Positions 5,277 to 5,565 of a DNA stretch of 5,565 nt are shown one piece after another. Below the pieces are notes generated by a model that was given only the letters and a program-made list of their open reading frames with translations, ran no database searches and was not told where the DNA came from. This DNA is from SAR202 cluster bacterium (GTDB lineage Bacteria > Chloroflexota > Dehalococcoidia > UBA3495): the NCBI GenBank assembly GCA_009392075.1, contig VFHG01000059.1:1-5565 (forward strand), read 5' to 3'. Each line of letters starts with the position of its first letter. Positions within the stretch are counted from its first letter, which is position 1. The position numbers were made by a program, and so were the translations under genes.

Positions 5277-5565
5277 TTACGGTTTTTGTGCCACGAGCAG
5301 GGCCCAGCCGATCTTGCCCGCCGTGGCGGCTTCGACCCAGAACTGTAGAGCATCAACGGTGCCGTCGATGGTCCCGGCATCTACCAGCGCCAGCAGTTCA
5401 CTTCGATTCTGTATCACTTCTTTCCGGACCCAGTCATAGGACCGAGCCACGTGCTGCGACCAGTCCTCCTCTCGTGTCACGTCGAAGCCCAGGCCCTCCA
5501 GAACTCGCAGATAATCGGGCAGGTCCCACATATCAGGAGACTTCACTCGGTCGTAGATGCGGTCC
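5277..5565 (-). CDS. Probable sarcosine/dimethylglycine N-methyltransferase, C-terminal part (5' end outside window)
   Basis: The frame stays open from the window edge to TAA (5279-5277), giving 95 residues that begin DRIYDRVKSPDMWDLPDY. A GTG at 5546 is internal rather than a start, since the frame and the family-like 'DRI' segment continue upstream. The fragment has the layout of the sarcosine/dimethylglycine methyltransferase C-terminus: a substrate-domain helix, LGFDVTREEDWSQHVARSY, a long helix with VRKEV and RSELL, and a closing FWVEAATAGKIGWALLVA that parallels the family's 'W-x-x-G-x-x-G-x-L-x-W-G' ending. Such enzymes methylate sarcosine and dimethylglycine to betaine. The SAM-binding domain is not in the window, so the class is inferred. 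The close spacing (15 bases) to a glycine/sarcosine methyltransferase gene supports it. Another SAM-dependent methyltransferase is the main alternative. Confidence 0.7.
   Translation of the reverse strand, partial: DRIYDRVKSPDMWDLPDYLRVLEGLGFDVTREEDWSQHVARSYDWVRKEVIQNRSELLALVDAGTIDGTVDALQFWVEAATAGKIGWALLVAQKP

Noticed and set aside
4953..5348. Plus-strand open frame (131 codons) opposite the two methyltransferases
   Set aside because: It spans the ends of two genuine minus-strand genes and has no recognisable features.
5277..5546. A small independent protein of 89 residues starting at the GTG at 5546
   Set aside because: The frame stays open to the window edge and the fragment looks like the C-terminal part of a larger methyltransferase, with no ribosome site before the GTG.

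Overview
The window reads as ordinary chromosomal DNA of a free-living, fairly GC-rich bacterium with compact gene spacing. The SecG tail and the type of dehydrogenase pair are compatible with a Chloroflexota/Dehalococcoidia-like (for example SAR202-like) environmental genome. That assignment is a low-confidence impression from protein style, not a demonstrated placement. No mobile element, CRISPR array, rRNA or tRNA was seen.

Layout. (1) Bases 1-95 hold the C-terminal end of a small membrane protein that looks like SecG. It is followed after 30 bases by a complete DUF62-family S-adenosylmethionine hydrolase (SAM hydroxide adenosyltransferase, 126-965). (2) An 87-base gap holds a good sigma-70-type promoter, whose -35 hexamer overlaps the stop codon of the preceding gene, and a small inverted repeat. 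A two-gene unit follows, encoding the alpha (1053-2060) and beta (2141-3181) subunits of a thiamine-diphosphate 2-oxoacid/acetoin dehydrogenase E1. The beta subunit has the AcoB-type insert. (3) A strong hairpin at 3212-3246 probably ends that unit. A 12-helix MFS transporter (3290-4525) follows, starting with TTG behind a clear Shine-Dalgarno site. (4) On the opposite strand, converging on and overlapping the transporter by 23 bases, are two methyltransferase genes. The upstream one (5277-5565, cut by the window edge) resembles the C-terminus of sarcosine/dimethylglycine N-methyltransferase. The downstream one (4503-5261) is a clear glycine/sarcosine N-methyltransferase.

How the genes work together. 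The two methyltransferases plausibly form a glycine-to-betaine pathway: three SAM-dependent methylations that make the compatible solute glycine betaine, suggesting a marine or salt-exposed habitat. The E1 pair would decarboxylate a 2-oxoacid or acetoin onto a lipoyl E2, but no E2 or E3 is encoded in the window, so its partner must be elsewhere. The neighbouring MFS carrier resembles monocarboxylate/oxalate-type carriers and could supply its substrate, which is inference from proximity only. I did not find a clearly novel system. The points most worth checking are the orphan E1 pair and the reversed order of the betaine genes.
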